Made by a program: the position numbers and the translations under genes. Source: Clostridia bacterium (lineage in GTDB: Bacteria > Bacillota > Clostridia > Christensenellales > Borkfalkiaceae). Taken from it: a stretch of DNA of 33,061 bases. How positions within the stretch are numbered: the first letter of the stretch is position 1; each line of letters opens with the position of its first letter. The notes beneath the pieces were generated by a model that was given only the letters and a program-made list of their open reading frames with translations, did not search any database and was not told the DNA's origin. This document shows positions 27,701-33,061 of the stretch, one piece after another. The stretch spans positions 1 to 33,061 of the forward strand of contig JAFVQT010000036.1 in the NCBI GenBank assembly GCA_017504655.1, read 5' to 3'.

Positions 27701-27856
27701 GTATTCGTAGGAGAAGAAAAGGTTCAAACGCTTAAGTATAGCGTAAAATCTTACCTCTACGAAATTCAATTCAGCGAAGAAGATCCTATGAGCCATTTGT
27801 TAAAGCTTGCATACAACTTGAGCTTGTCTGCAAAGGCATATAGCGAAGGAGTATAA
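21773..27856 (+). CDS. Giant secreted beta-repeat protein without enzymatic domain
   Basis: 2027 residues; AAGGAGGAAAAAT precedes the ATG. Signal peptide with cleavage near KA/SE (residue ~39). Modules start near residues 40 (short, diverged), 181, 408, 636, 863, 1156 and 1458. They are the same families as in the 2214-residue protein: EDRTSWASGG type (181, 408), DWGVPETESD type (636), looser types (863, 1156, 1458). Between them lie beta linkers (GELPAVPEREGY, WTIDG, YGANKTA), doubled after the modules at 863 and 1156. The last ~350 residues hold two copies of a clostridial C-terminal motif (VAYSVEAYLNKLV and KYSVKSYLYEIQF, each followed by a helix). No glycosidase region and no known wall anchor. 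Likely a surface or secreted glycan-binding scaffold; inferred from context only. Confidence 0.72.
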   Translation: MKANKNAMAKIFLCFALVLSLFGATFAWLHQSADSVKASEVIAMDDKISITYSEENAWIQVDFDGFTAEWNSWHDADSDVFSANNGVDPLEFTYVNGRPLRELYNENNSLFEAYTETDWIEAYAVYIAESVEDYTIQLKAGFTIVGKDGNAYVLQNDTKTYGWVDGTFGVIEVEAPAEPIDYTDYLGIEDRTSWASGGHADIVTFGLMDFSITEGNQYFKSSVSGCWYYGNNDVIPANNGVDILEYIYLNGASARSLIDANSVEGKTTADTIYWLNNPAAWPIAFETGTDCWIRVDKTAFDGNFTFTIKEGFTIIRNDGQVITVKDDIVYSYADGALSAKTILKKYTLTFEGVEERKVLENSAIGELPTVPERAGYIGTWTIDGAPISESTVYSYGENKTAVASYALDYTDYLGIEDRTSWASGGHADIVSFGLMDFSITEGNQYFKSSVSGCWYKGNADVITANNGIDILEYVYLNGVSARSLIDGNTEGKSTADTAYWLSNSAAWPIAFETGTDCWIRIDKTAFDGGNFTITIKAGFTIIRNDGQIITTTSDIIYNYSNGVLGSKIVDKAYTLSFEGTDVTKQLKSSDTIGELPAVPEREGYTGVWTIDGVEITADTCYTYGADKTATVVYSKDITDTIGLGDWGVPETESDIRYLWIRDNNADIATAYPSSYWNDHEDNKDSNFGIDIMQYVLIDGESVRDIINANAAGTTSYAGATTFPLNLGGCYAPICIETAGDGIRFKVLVSYKTSFEVTFKAGFTLISNGIKLYTTEDVVYRVGETMNDIVRPGHKYTLSFEGVDTTKKLEVGEAIGELPAVPEREGYTGIWVIDGTPISASTAYNYGANKTATVLYTEIVEMVDVTDRISFEERTSWGADAGEVYIAMLLDGSYLNTAAAINGAWHADNDAIIPANRGVDIMQYIYVNGLEARTLIEDNYQGDKKGNACACWLSNPAAYPVYVETTEGSGIMMRFATAEFGTCITVTVKAGFTVTTLAGDVITVTEDVNFLCNNGVVSKAHLLSFESSEGDVDPIYVGENQPMSNLPAVPEKEGYAGVWSIDGVDVNSQSVFTFTEDKVAVARYVQKYFTLSFECDVEDVDSIQVELGAPISNLPAVPQKVSHEGWWTLDGQKITEETVYIFAEDKVAVATYLEVVDISDRIGIEDRTWGVHSADELYVALLDNGITNIQADGSENHWFNTDASVTGCWYVGNDAIIAANGGLDILEYIYINGRSAREILIENTGLANPIVCCDCWLSNPAASPIYVETSIDSGLMIRFAKAYTGTEFSITIKAGFTIMNASGQKVFLSKDVDFKYQQGKIAKAHTLSFEGADADVESIVVGYNLPMINLPAVPERDGYAGRWLIDGAPVTAESLYEFDCDKVAVAEYYQKYYTLSFEGAEIDPITVEVEVPMSNLPEIPERDGYIAYWTIDGEKVDATTVFNFAEDKVAVATYLEIVDIKDTLSVSDWGSPTGMDDLTFIRLGITTDENGTLIIPTPYDNVHWNDHPELAEGNFGCDIMAYIYINGVSVRELVSKNANGDTSYVGTTFPFDIGGVYAPIDVYTNYSDFTIWVLKDFADRGEFEITFKAGFMLMGDPSLSVVYTVSEDLTFYYKEISGSNVLGRDFTLAFEGTEDSKVIFVGDLIGELPEVPAKEGYVGVWTIGGEEITAETAFYYSANVIATPEYAPIDYTITINRANGDVEELTFNDLTKAEVLATITLTADNLFYSYSWQEALPETLELRDYTIIEVATELPASTRIISYSLTISATFDMNVFVEVVGDVPTVKFVLGDREEIVEGLMVSEGKYLYKLTNISASDLATEFTATVLVGGEEVDCVAYSVEAYLNKLVSGDVSEDLKTLIADVIAYAQAVEEYVGVEAGIQSIDGLVASEYVDLTQSDSKQTESKDESATITRVFVDHAMGCNNINVVFAIENIDNVTVLVNGVAAYLVEFEEGMGIYTASIGTWITNASVRYTVEVFVGEEKVQTLKYSVKSYLYEIQFSEEDPMSHLLKLAYNLSLSAKAYSEGV
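22331..22428 (+). repeat. 98-nt segment identical to 15674-15771
   Basis: These 98 bases, coding for the IEDRTSWASGGHADIVTFG region, match 15674-15771 of the upstream giant gene base for base, including third codon positions. High similarity continues for about 300 nt on the 3' side. A 41-nt part also recurs exactly at about 23069-23109. This indicates recent copying or gene conversion between the two genes. Confidence 0.85.
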
Positions 27857-27858
27857 AA

Positions 27859-28089
27859 ATGTCAAAATTATTTAAAATTTTAATTACATTAGCGGTAATT
27901 TGTTTATCTTGTACGTCTGTATTTGCTTGCGGAGGTTTTGCTGAGGACGAGTCAACTGTTGACAGTGAATCTCAACCTGTTACCGAAAGCGTAAGCGAAG
28001 AGATTTCTGTTGAAGAGTCGGAAGAAGAATCTGAGCTTGAAACTGAATCTAATTTTGTTGTTGAGCTTCCCGAAGTAGACAGAATGTAA
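27859..28089 (+). CDS. Small acidic Ser/Glu-rich lipoprotein
   Basis: 76 residues, 2 nt after the giant gene, with AAGGAGT inside that gene's end as ribosome binding site, so the two are coupled. The N-terminus is a lipoprotein-type signal (KLFKILITLAVICLSC...SVFACGG); C24 is the better lipidation site, C18 a less likely one. The rest is almost all Ser, Glu, Val and Thr (SVSEEISVEESEEESE), with a short hydrophobic end VVELPEVD. No family recognised. It could be a surface tether or charged spacer partner for the large secreted protein, or an unrelated short lipoprotein. Function unknown. Confidence 0.65.
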   Translation: MSKLFKILITLAVICLSCTSVFACGGFAEDESTVDSESQPVTESVSEEISVEESEEESELETESNFVVELPEVDRM

Positions 28090-28106
28090 GACTTGCAGCC
28101 TATAAG

Positions 28107-28159
28107 TAATCTGATAGAAGACGGGCCGTGTGTAAAAAATACGGCTCGTCAGAAGATTA
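28107..28159 (+). terminator. Stem-loop after the small lipoprotein gene
   Basis: GACGGGCCGT (28120-28129) pairs with ACGGCTCGTC (28141-28150) over 10 bp with one G-U, loop of 11 nt. An outer pair TAATCT/AGATTA (28107-28112/28154-28159) extends it. No U tract follows, so termination may be partial, with readthrough into the GH92 gene. Confidence 0.5.
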
Positions 28160-28198
28160 GCTAAATGATAATTGCTTAAATATACGTAGGTAAAAATA

Positions 28199-30229
28199 AT
28201 GAAATATATTGATTTGGTAAATATAAAGCACGGAACGGATTCGGTAAGAAGGTTTTCAAAGGGAAACACCTTACCTCTTGTTTGTGTGCCAAACGCTTTG
28301 AATATGTTTGCCCCACAAACAGACAGTAGCAGAGGGCCTTGGTTTTTCCATCCCGCAGACAGAAGCTTTGAGGGTGTCAGGCTTACTCATCAGCCAAGCC
28401 CTTGGGCTGGCGACTTCTCGTATCTGTGTTTTTTACCCGAGGTCGATAGGCTGTACGTAGACCCTGCGTTAAGATGGTCGGGCTTCCGGCCCGAAGACAC
28501 CGTCTTAAAGCCGAATTTAATGAGCTATGAGCTGCTCAGATATAAGACGAAATTCAAGCTTTCTCCAACCGATACGGGCGCAATAATGAGTGTTGACGCT
28601 TCAAAATGTGGCGGTAAGCCTTTGTTTGCCGTAATTCCGTTCAATTTTACAACTGAAATTAAGGTTGACAGAGATAATAAGCTGGTTTACGGTTATACCT
28701 GTTCTCTTACCGAGGCACCGAGAAATAAAGATTTTAAGATTTATTTTGCGTTTAAGTTTGACTGTGATATAGTCGGAGAGCAAACCATGCCCGTAGGAGA
28801 TAAAGCGCACGCTCTTGCAGTTGAATTGGCAGAAAAGGTCTATACTGTAAGGATTTCCGCATCCTTTATAAGTGTTGAGCAAGCTCTGTTTAACTTAAAG
28901 AGAGAGTTAGAGGGCAAGAGCTTTGAGGAGATTGAGGCTTCTGCAGAAAAGTCGTGGGAGGATATTTTATCACGCTTGGAAATAGATGCCGACCCAACTA
29001 TGAAGCGCGCTTTTTATTCTTGTTTTTACAGGGCTTACATATATCCTAATAAGTTCTATGAAATATGCCCCGACGGAGAAAAATATCACGTCGTACCCGA
29101 AACGTGTGAAATTAAAAAGGGCGTAGCCTATACGAATAACGGCTTTTGGGATACCTTCAGAACGGTTTATCCATTCTATTCTATAGTTACACCTGAAAAG
29201 CTTGAAGAAATTATTGAGGGATATATAAATATCTACGACGACACCGGCGTGCTTCCAAGATGGTTAACACCGTCAGAAGTAAATTATATGCCGGGCACGT
29301 TAATAGAGGCAGTGCTTGCAGACGTTGTTTGCAAGGGTTTGGTGAGCGAAAAATTAAAGCTCAGGATTTACGACGCCGTTACTAAAAACGTAGAGTTTAT
29401 TTCAGAGGAATTCCGCGTTGCAAGAAAGTGCTTGAGAGAGTATAAGGAATTGGGCTACGTGCCTTACGATAAATGTAGGGAAAGCGTAAATGAAACCTTA
29501 GACTCCGCTTACGGTGATTTTTGTATTTCGGTAATAGCCGAAAAGTGCGGAAGACACGACGTCGCAGATAAATTTTTAAAGCGCAGTAAAAATTACGCTA
29601 ATCTTTTTGATAAGGAAACAGGCTTTATGCGCCCTAAGGACTCTCAAGGGAACTTCAAGCAAGAGTTTGACGAGTTTAATTGGGGTGGCGATTACACAGA
29701 GGGCGGTGCATGGCAAAACAGCTTTGCCGTTCATCACGACTTTGAGGGATTAGCCAGCCTATATGGCGGTAAACAGCAATTTTTGGATAAGATAGACAAA
29801 ATTTTCTCAACGCCTCCGTACTACGTGGTAGACGGTTATCCGTTAGAGATTCACGAGATGACAGAGATGGCTGCAGTTGATTTGGGGCAATGCGCAATTT
29901 CAAATCAGCCGAGCTTCCATTTTCCATTTATATACGCACAGTTTAACGAGGGTGAAAAGACGTATAACGTCGTAAAGAAAATTACCGACAAGGTGTTTTC
30001 GGATAGCGACGGTGGGCTTGCAGGTGATGAGGATAACGGCACTATGGCTTGTTGGTATATGTTTGCCGTTTTAGGTCTTTACCCACTTTGTCCGGGAAAA
30101 CCCGAATACGTATCTTACAGACCGTTAGTTAAATCCGGCTTGCTACATACTCCAAACGGAGATATTGATATTCTTGAAAAAATCAAGGGCAAGCACAAGG
30201 TTTGTCATTTTGACTTGACAAAGGTATAA
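28199..30229 (+). CDS. GH92-like alpha-mannosidase
   Basis: 676 residues without a signal peptide, so cytoplasmic. Family GH92 hallmarks are present: GFWDTFRTVYPFYSIVTPE near residue 315, the WGGDYTEGGAWQNSFAVHHD region (cf. TEGNAWQY in classical members), and GDEDNG at 609-614, followed by MACWYMFAVLGLYPLCPG. In studied GH92 enzymes the acidic residues in the last motif serve as the base in a calcium-dependent, inverting exo-alpha-mannosidase reaction. The N-terminal beta-sandwich is shorter and more diverged than usual (typical length 720-780), so substrate range may differ. The ribosome binding site (TAGGT) is weak. It would trim mannose from imported oligosaccharides. Confidence 0.88.
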   Translation: MKYIDLVNIKHGTDSVRRFSKGNTLPLVCVPNALNMFAPQTDSSRGPWFFHPADRSFEGVRLTHQPSPWAGDFSYLCFLPEVDRLYVDPALRWSGFRPEDTVLKPNLMSYELLRYKTKFKLSPTDTGAIMSVDASKCGGKPLFAVIPFNFTTEIKVDRDNKLVYGYTCSLTEAPRNKDFKIYFAFKFDCDIVGEQTMPVGDKAHALAVELAEKVYTVRISASFISVEQALFNLKRELEGKSFEEIEASAEKSWEDILSRLEIDADPTMKRAFYSCFYRAYIYPNKFYEICPDGEKYHVVPETCEIKKGVAYTNNGFWDTFRTVYPFYSIVTPEKLEEIIEGYINIYDDTGVLPRWLTPSEVNYMPGTLIEAVLADVVCKGLVSEKLKLRIYDAVTKNVEFISEEFRVARKCLREYKELGYVPYDKCRESVNETLDSAYGDFCISVIAEKCGRHDVADKFLKRSKNYANLFDKETGFMRPKDSQGNFKQEFDEFNWGGDYTEGGAWQNSFAVHHDFEGLASLYGGKQQFLDKIDKIFSTPPYYVVDGYPLEIHEMTEMAAVDLGQCAISNQPSFHFPFIYAQFNEGEKTYNVVKKITDKVFSDSDGGLAGDEDNGTMACWYMFAVLGLYPLCPGKPEYVSYRPLVKSGLLHTPNGDIDILEKIKGKHKVCHFDLTKV

Positions 30230-30388
30230 TAAAAGCCTTGCAATAACAAAAGCTTATTGCAAGGCTGAAGATACTTTGCTGTCGGCTTTAATTGAAAAGC
30301 CGAATAAATGCCATATTAAATTGAAATATGTCTGTGTAAAAACAGATTGTTTAAATTTGCAAAAACTCTGACAAATTTGTTTGTCAGC
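30230..30388. terminator. Terminator region between convergent genes
   Basis: Three hairpins: AGCCTTGCAATAA/TTATTGCAAGGCT (30234-30246/30254-30266, perfect 13 bp), TCGGCTTT/AAAGCCGA (30282-30289/30296-30303) and CTGACAAA/TTTGTCAG (30368-30375/30380-30387). Read on the minus strand, the third follows the stop codon of the FliB-like gene directly and is followed by AGTTTTTGC, a good intrinsic terminator. The first two would end the GH92 transcript although neither has a U tract. Confidence 0.65.
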
Positions 30389-31291
30389 TTATATAAATTC
30401 AAATAAAATAGCCTCTAAATTATCCTCGTTGTACTCAATTTCTTCGGATAAAGCAATCAAGCAATTGATTATTTTATCTAAAGTCGTTGCGTTTTCTACC
30501 GAAAGGAGGTAGTTTAACAGGCTGAGTAAAAAAAGGCAAAGCCCCAAATATTGGCGAATTTCATCACTTGATTGAGCTTTAGTTACGTATCTGTATACAA
30601 AGTATGCGAGAGCACGTTCTAAATAAATACAGTCAGGACTGAAGGCGTAATCGCTTGAATAGCCCGCAAAGGTTTTTTTGTGAGCACTGTCCATGTATTC
30701 TAAAGAATTTAAAAGGCCTCGCCAATCATTGTCAGTTAGAGATTTAGTAAAAACTGAGAATTTATTTTGTAAAAATTCAAGTTTTTCTTTAAAAGATTTG
30801 CTTTTTTCCGATAAAATATCTAAAATCTCTTTTCTCGTTGGGGTTGGGTCAAAATCGCAGTCACAGGCGCAGTCCTCGCAATCTTCAATTTCTACAAGGG
30901 TACGGTAATCGTCGCTTGTTAAGATTATTCTGCATGCCTCTTCACAGCACGCTCCAAGTCCAACCTCAAGGCAATCAGAGGTTTGATTGTAAAATCTCGG
31001 ATGCTCCTTGCATATATTGCAAAGATATTCTTCGCCGAGGTTAGATATAATTTTGCAAAGCCCGTCCCCGTCTAAATGTGGGCATCTGCCGTTTGGCTGA
31101 AGCTTAAAATGAGGGGTAGGCAGGTCGCTTATGCTTTGCTTTATCAAAGTGCCGTAATCTGCTTTCAGGCTTGAGTATTTTTGCAAGGCTTCGCCGTCGA
31201 CGTCAATTTCCCATCCTATGCAGCAGCTGTGGGTGCATTTAGATGCCGTGCATTTAAAGTTTAAATAATATTTTGGAGCAAAAATTTTCAT
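30389..31291 (-). CDS. FliB-like Cys-rich protein (flagellin lysine-N-methylase family)
   Basis: 300 residues. The start PKYYLNFKCTASKCTHSCC (C14, C19, C23, C24), then GWEIDVDGEALQKY, RCPHLDGDGLCKI, GEEYLCNICKEHPRFY and GLGACCEEACR follow the Cys pattern of proteins annotated as flagellin lysine-N-methylase FliB. Known FliB proteins methylate lysines of flagellin and are about 380-400 residues; this one is shorter at the C-terminus. A second Cys/Asp-rich patch (EIEDCEDCACDCDFDPT) is notable. No flagellar gene is in this window, and many such genes occur in non-motile Clostridia, so another target protein is possible. AAGGA precedes the ATG. A perfect promoter and terminator make it a one-gene unit, separate from the glycan operon. 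Confidence 0.75.
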   Translation of the reverse strand: MKIFAPKYYLNFKCTASKCTHSCCIGWEIDVDGEALQKYSSLKADYGTLIKQSISDLPTPHFKLQPNGRCPHLDGDGLCKIISNLGEEYLCNICKEHPRFYNQTSDCLEVGLGACCEEACRIILTSDDYRTLVEIEDCEDCACDCDFDPTPTRKEILDILSEKSKSFKEKLEFLQNKFSVFTKSLTDNDWRGLLNSLEYMDSAHKKTFAGYSSDYAFSPDCIYLERALAYFVYRYVTKAQSSDEIRQYLGLCLFLLSLLNYLLSVENATTLDKIINCLIALSEEIEYNEDNLEAILFEFI

Positions 31292-31364
31292 ATAAATCCT
31301 TAAGATGTTATTAATCGACCTATAGAGCGGTTTTTTCGCTTATATAAGTGCGAATTACTCTTCT

Positions 31365-31415
31365 ATTTTAAACGCACAAATGCTATTTGTCAAGAAATTC
31401 ACTGCAATATATAAT
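31365..31415. promoter_or_regulatory. Divergent promoters sharing one -35 region
   Basis: Plus strand: TTGTCA (31387-31392), 17 nt, TATAAT (31410-31415), for the SGNH gene at 31433. Minus strand: TTGACA (31393-31388), 17 nt, TAAAAT (31370-31365), for the FliB-like gene. The two -35 boxes overlap on opposite strands within TTGTCAA, so the promoters cannot be occupied together. Confidence 0.65.
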
Positions 31416-31432
31416 GTAACTGTGAGGTAAAT

Positions 31433-32131
31433 ATGATTGGTAAAAACACAGTAAGGGCAAGCGGTCAAGTCACAAAGGAGCGTTACGTGGAAGCCTTTGA
31501 AAACGGCGGAAGCATAAGGGTGCTTTTCGTGGGTAATTCTATTACAAGACACGAGCCAAAGCCGGAAATCGGTTGGAATAACGACTGGGGTATGGCTGCA
31601 TCATCTAAGGATAAGGACTACGTGCACGTTGCGGTTAAAATGCTTGAGGACGCGTACGGAAAAATCGATTATTGCATAACCAACTGCGGGGAGTGGGAGA
31701 TTAACTACTTTCAAAGCGGTTTGATTTGCGAGTGGCAAAGGGCGAGAGATTTTAATGCGGACATCATATTCGTAAGAATCGGTGAAAACGTATGGAATGC
31801 AAAGGACAAGCTTGATCAATTTGCTTTTGCGCCGAGGCTTGCCGAAATGATAAGGTATTTCGCGGTAAGGCAAAACGTAAAGGTCGTTCTGTCAGGTTTG
31901 TTTTGGGATATGCCCGAAATTGAGCAATCAATAAAACAAGTTGCTTTTGAAAACGGCTTTGATTTTGTTGAGCTGAAGGACTTGGGTGAGGACAGTCGAT
32001 ACATGGCAATCGGTCAGTATTGGCATAGCGGTGTCAGCATTCATCCAAATGATTTGGGAATGCTTAAAATAGCGGAAAGAATGGTAAGCAGTTTAAGATT
32101 AAGTACACAGAATAATAAGGGGCAGATATGA
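31433..32131 (+). CDS. SGNH/GDSL-type hydrolase-like protein
   Basis: 232 residues, cytoplasmic. Block I IRVLFVGNSITRH carries the candidate nucleophile S36; CGEWEIN and FVRIGENV correspond to the Gly and Asn oxyanion blocks; SIHPNDLGM gives the catalytic H204. The acidic residue normally three positions before the His is Val here, so it may use a Ser-His dyad or be altered in activity. Family members remove acetyl or other acyl groups from sugars. Its stop overlaps the start of the GH127-like gene (ATGA), so both are made together, consistent with deacylation before hydrolysis. The predicted transcript leader is only about 11 nt, just containing the GAGG ribosome binding site. Confidence 0.75.
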   Translation: MIGKNTVRASGQVTKERYVEAFENGGSIRVLFVGNSITRHEPKPEIGWNNDWGMAASSKDKDYVHVAVKMLEDAYGKIDYCITNCGEWEINYFQSGLICEWQRARDFNADIIFVRIGENVWNAKDKLDQFAFAPRLAEMIRYFAVRQNVKVVLSGLFWDMPEIEQSIKQVAFENGFDFVELKDLGEDSRYMAIGQYWHSGVSIHPNDLGMLKIAERMVSSLRLSTQNNKGQI

Positions 32132-33061
32132 AGGATTTTAAGCGTATACACAGCGTTGAAGTAAAAGAAAATGCCATTATGAACCGAAACGTTTTATTCG
32201 TTTTAGCCAATCAGCTTAAGGATCGCGCAAATTGGCAAAAGACGGTTGAGGTTTTTCAAACGCATGAGGATACTGAGCTTGGCAGATGGAGAGGCGAGTA
32301 TTTCGGTAAGCAAATGAGGGGCGCATCCCTTGTTTACTCATACACAAAAGACGAGGAATTATATGAGATTTTAACTGAAACCGTCGTTGATCTTTTGTCT
32401 AAGCGGGATCATTTGGGCAGATTTTCAACCTACGACGTTGAGCGCGAGTTCAACGGATGGGATATGTGGTGCAGAAAATACGTTTTGGTCGGCTTGCTCT
32501 ATTACATGGATATATGTAAGGACGAGGCTTTAAAGGAGCGTATTTTAGTAGCGTGCAAGGGACATTTGGACTACATAATCACTAAGATTGGCGATAAAGA
32601 CGGTCAGCTTGGTATAACCAAGACCTCAACTTGGTGGGGCTGTGTAAATTCCTGCACAATTTTAGAGCCTACCTTAGAAACGTATAAGCGTACGGGCGAG
32701 GACAAATACCTCGACTTTGCAAAATATATTATATCGACAGGCGGTTGCTCAGACTGCAACTTGGTTGAGTTGCCGCTTTCAAGCGATGCCTATCCGTATC
32801 AGTATCCCGTTACCAAGGCTTACGAGATGATGTCCTTTTACGAGGGGCTTCTGGCGTATTACGAGATTACCGGTGACAGGAAGTATTTTGATACAGTTTG
32901 CACTTTCGTTAAAAAGGTGAAGGAATCCGATATAACTATAATAGGCTGTTCGGGATGTACTCATGAGCTTTTCGATAATTCTGCAGTCGTACAAACTGAG
33001 TATAAAGAGAATATAATGCAAGAAACCTGCGTTACCGTAACTTGGATGAGATTAAACAGAA
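32128..33061 (+). CDS. GH127-like protein (DUF1680), partial at window end
   Basis: 311 codons are present and the frame runs off the window. It starts at the ATG overlapping the upstream stop. The pattern is that of (alpha/alpha)6 proteins of the beta-L-arabinofuranosidase group: RWRGEYFGKQMRGASLVYSY, GWDMWCRKYVLVGLLYYMD, FYEGLLAYYEITGDRKYFD, and near the break HELFDNSAV and QETCVTVTWMRLNR, whose ETC (C301) corresponds to the Cys-bearing active-site motif of the family. Known members cleave beta-arabinofuranose with a zinc-bound Cys; other DUF1680 proteins act on different sugars. No signal peptide, so cytoplasmic. The C-terminal beta domain should follow beyond the window. Confidence 0.75.
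   Translation, partial: MKDFKRIHSVEVKENAIMNRNVLFVLANQLKDRANWQKTVEVFQTHEDTELGRWRGEYFGKQMRGASLVYSYTKDEELYEILTETVVDLLSKRDHLGRFSTYDVEREFNGWDMWCRKYVLVGLLYYMDICKDEALKERILVACKGHLDYIITKIGDKDGQLGITKTSTWWGCVNSCTILEPTLETYKRTGEDKYLDFAKYIISTGGCSDCNLVELPLSSDAYPYQYPVTKAYEMMSFYEGLLAYYEITGDRKYFDTVCTFVKKVKESDITIIGCSGCTHELFDNSAVVQTEYKENIMQETCVTVTWMRLNR

Noticed and set aside
14966..27856. CRISPR array or transposon from repeated DNA
   Set aside because: Repeats are long, in-frame and coding, with no short spacer pattern and no transposase or terminal inverted repeats.
31433..32131. Minus-strand frames of 60-90 codons
   Set aside because: Shadows of the SGNH gene without start signals.

Overview
The window reads as a carbohydrate-utilisation locus from a low-GC Gram-positive bacterium, most likely a gut-associated member of the Clostridia. 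The grounds are strong AGGAGG-type ribosome binding sites, sigma-A-like promoters with 17-nt spacers, a GntR/LacI-type sugar regulator, a CUT1-type sugar ABC importer with no ATPase gene beside it, very large secreted beta-repeat proteins, and Ser/Glu-rich acidic tails. No rRNA, tRNA, transposase or phage gene was recognised, so finer placement is not possible from this sequence.

Layout. 1-517 has no gene: it starts with a cluster of short hairpins and ends with AT-rich DNA carrying a promoter-like sequence. 518-1630 (minus) is a GntR-type regulator, divergent from a run of co-directional genes from 1841 to 21616: a DUF6259-like putative glycosidase, a Gfo/Idh/MocA oxidoreductase, a secreted protein with an unusual Gly-Cys-TM-basic tail, a lipoprotein with a six-hairpin glycosidase-like domain, the ABC solute-binding protein and two permeases, a GH29 alpha-fucosidase, a 2214-residue secreted protein that fuses five large beta-repeat modules to a second copy of the six-hairpin domain, and a 40-residue peptide. 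With its own likely promoter follows a 2027-residue secreted repeat protein, then a small acidic lipoprotein and a GH92 mannosidase-like enzyme. After a convergent terminator region come a minus-strand FliB-like Cys-rich protein and, divergent from it, an SGNH-hydrolase-like protein overlapping a GH127-like gene cut off by the window end.

How it may work together (inference). The giant repeat proteins, the tail-anchored protein and the lipoprotein would act outside the cell to bind and trim a complex glycan. The solute-binding protein and permeases would import oligosaccharides. GH29, GH92, the DUF6259-like enzyme, the GH127-like protein and the oxidoreductase lack signal peptides and would finish the job in the cytoplasm. 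GH29 and GH92 suggest alpha-fucose and alpha-mannose in the substrate. The regulator probably represses itself through a palindrome lying exactly between its -35 and -10 boxes.

The most novel material is the shared beta-repeat module family, copied with near-identical DNA between and within the two giant genes; the fusion of that architecture to a glycosidase whose stand-alone lipoprotein paralogue is in the same locus; the 40-residue peptide between the two giants; and the C-terminal sorting-like tail.
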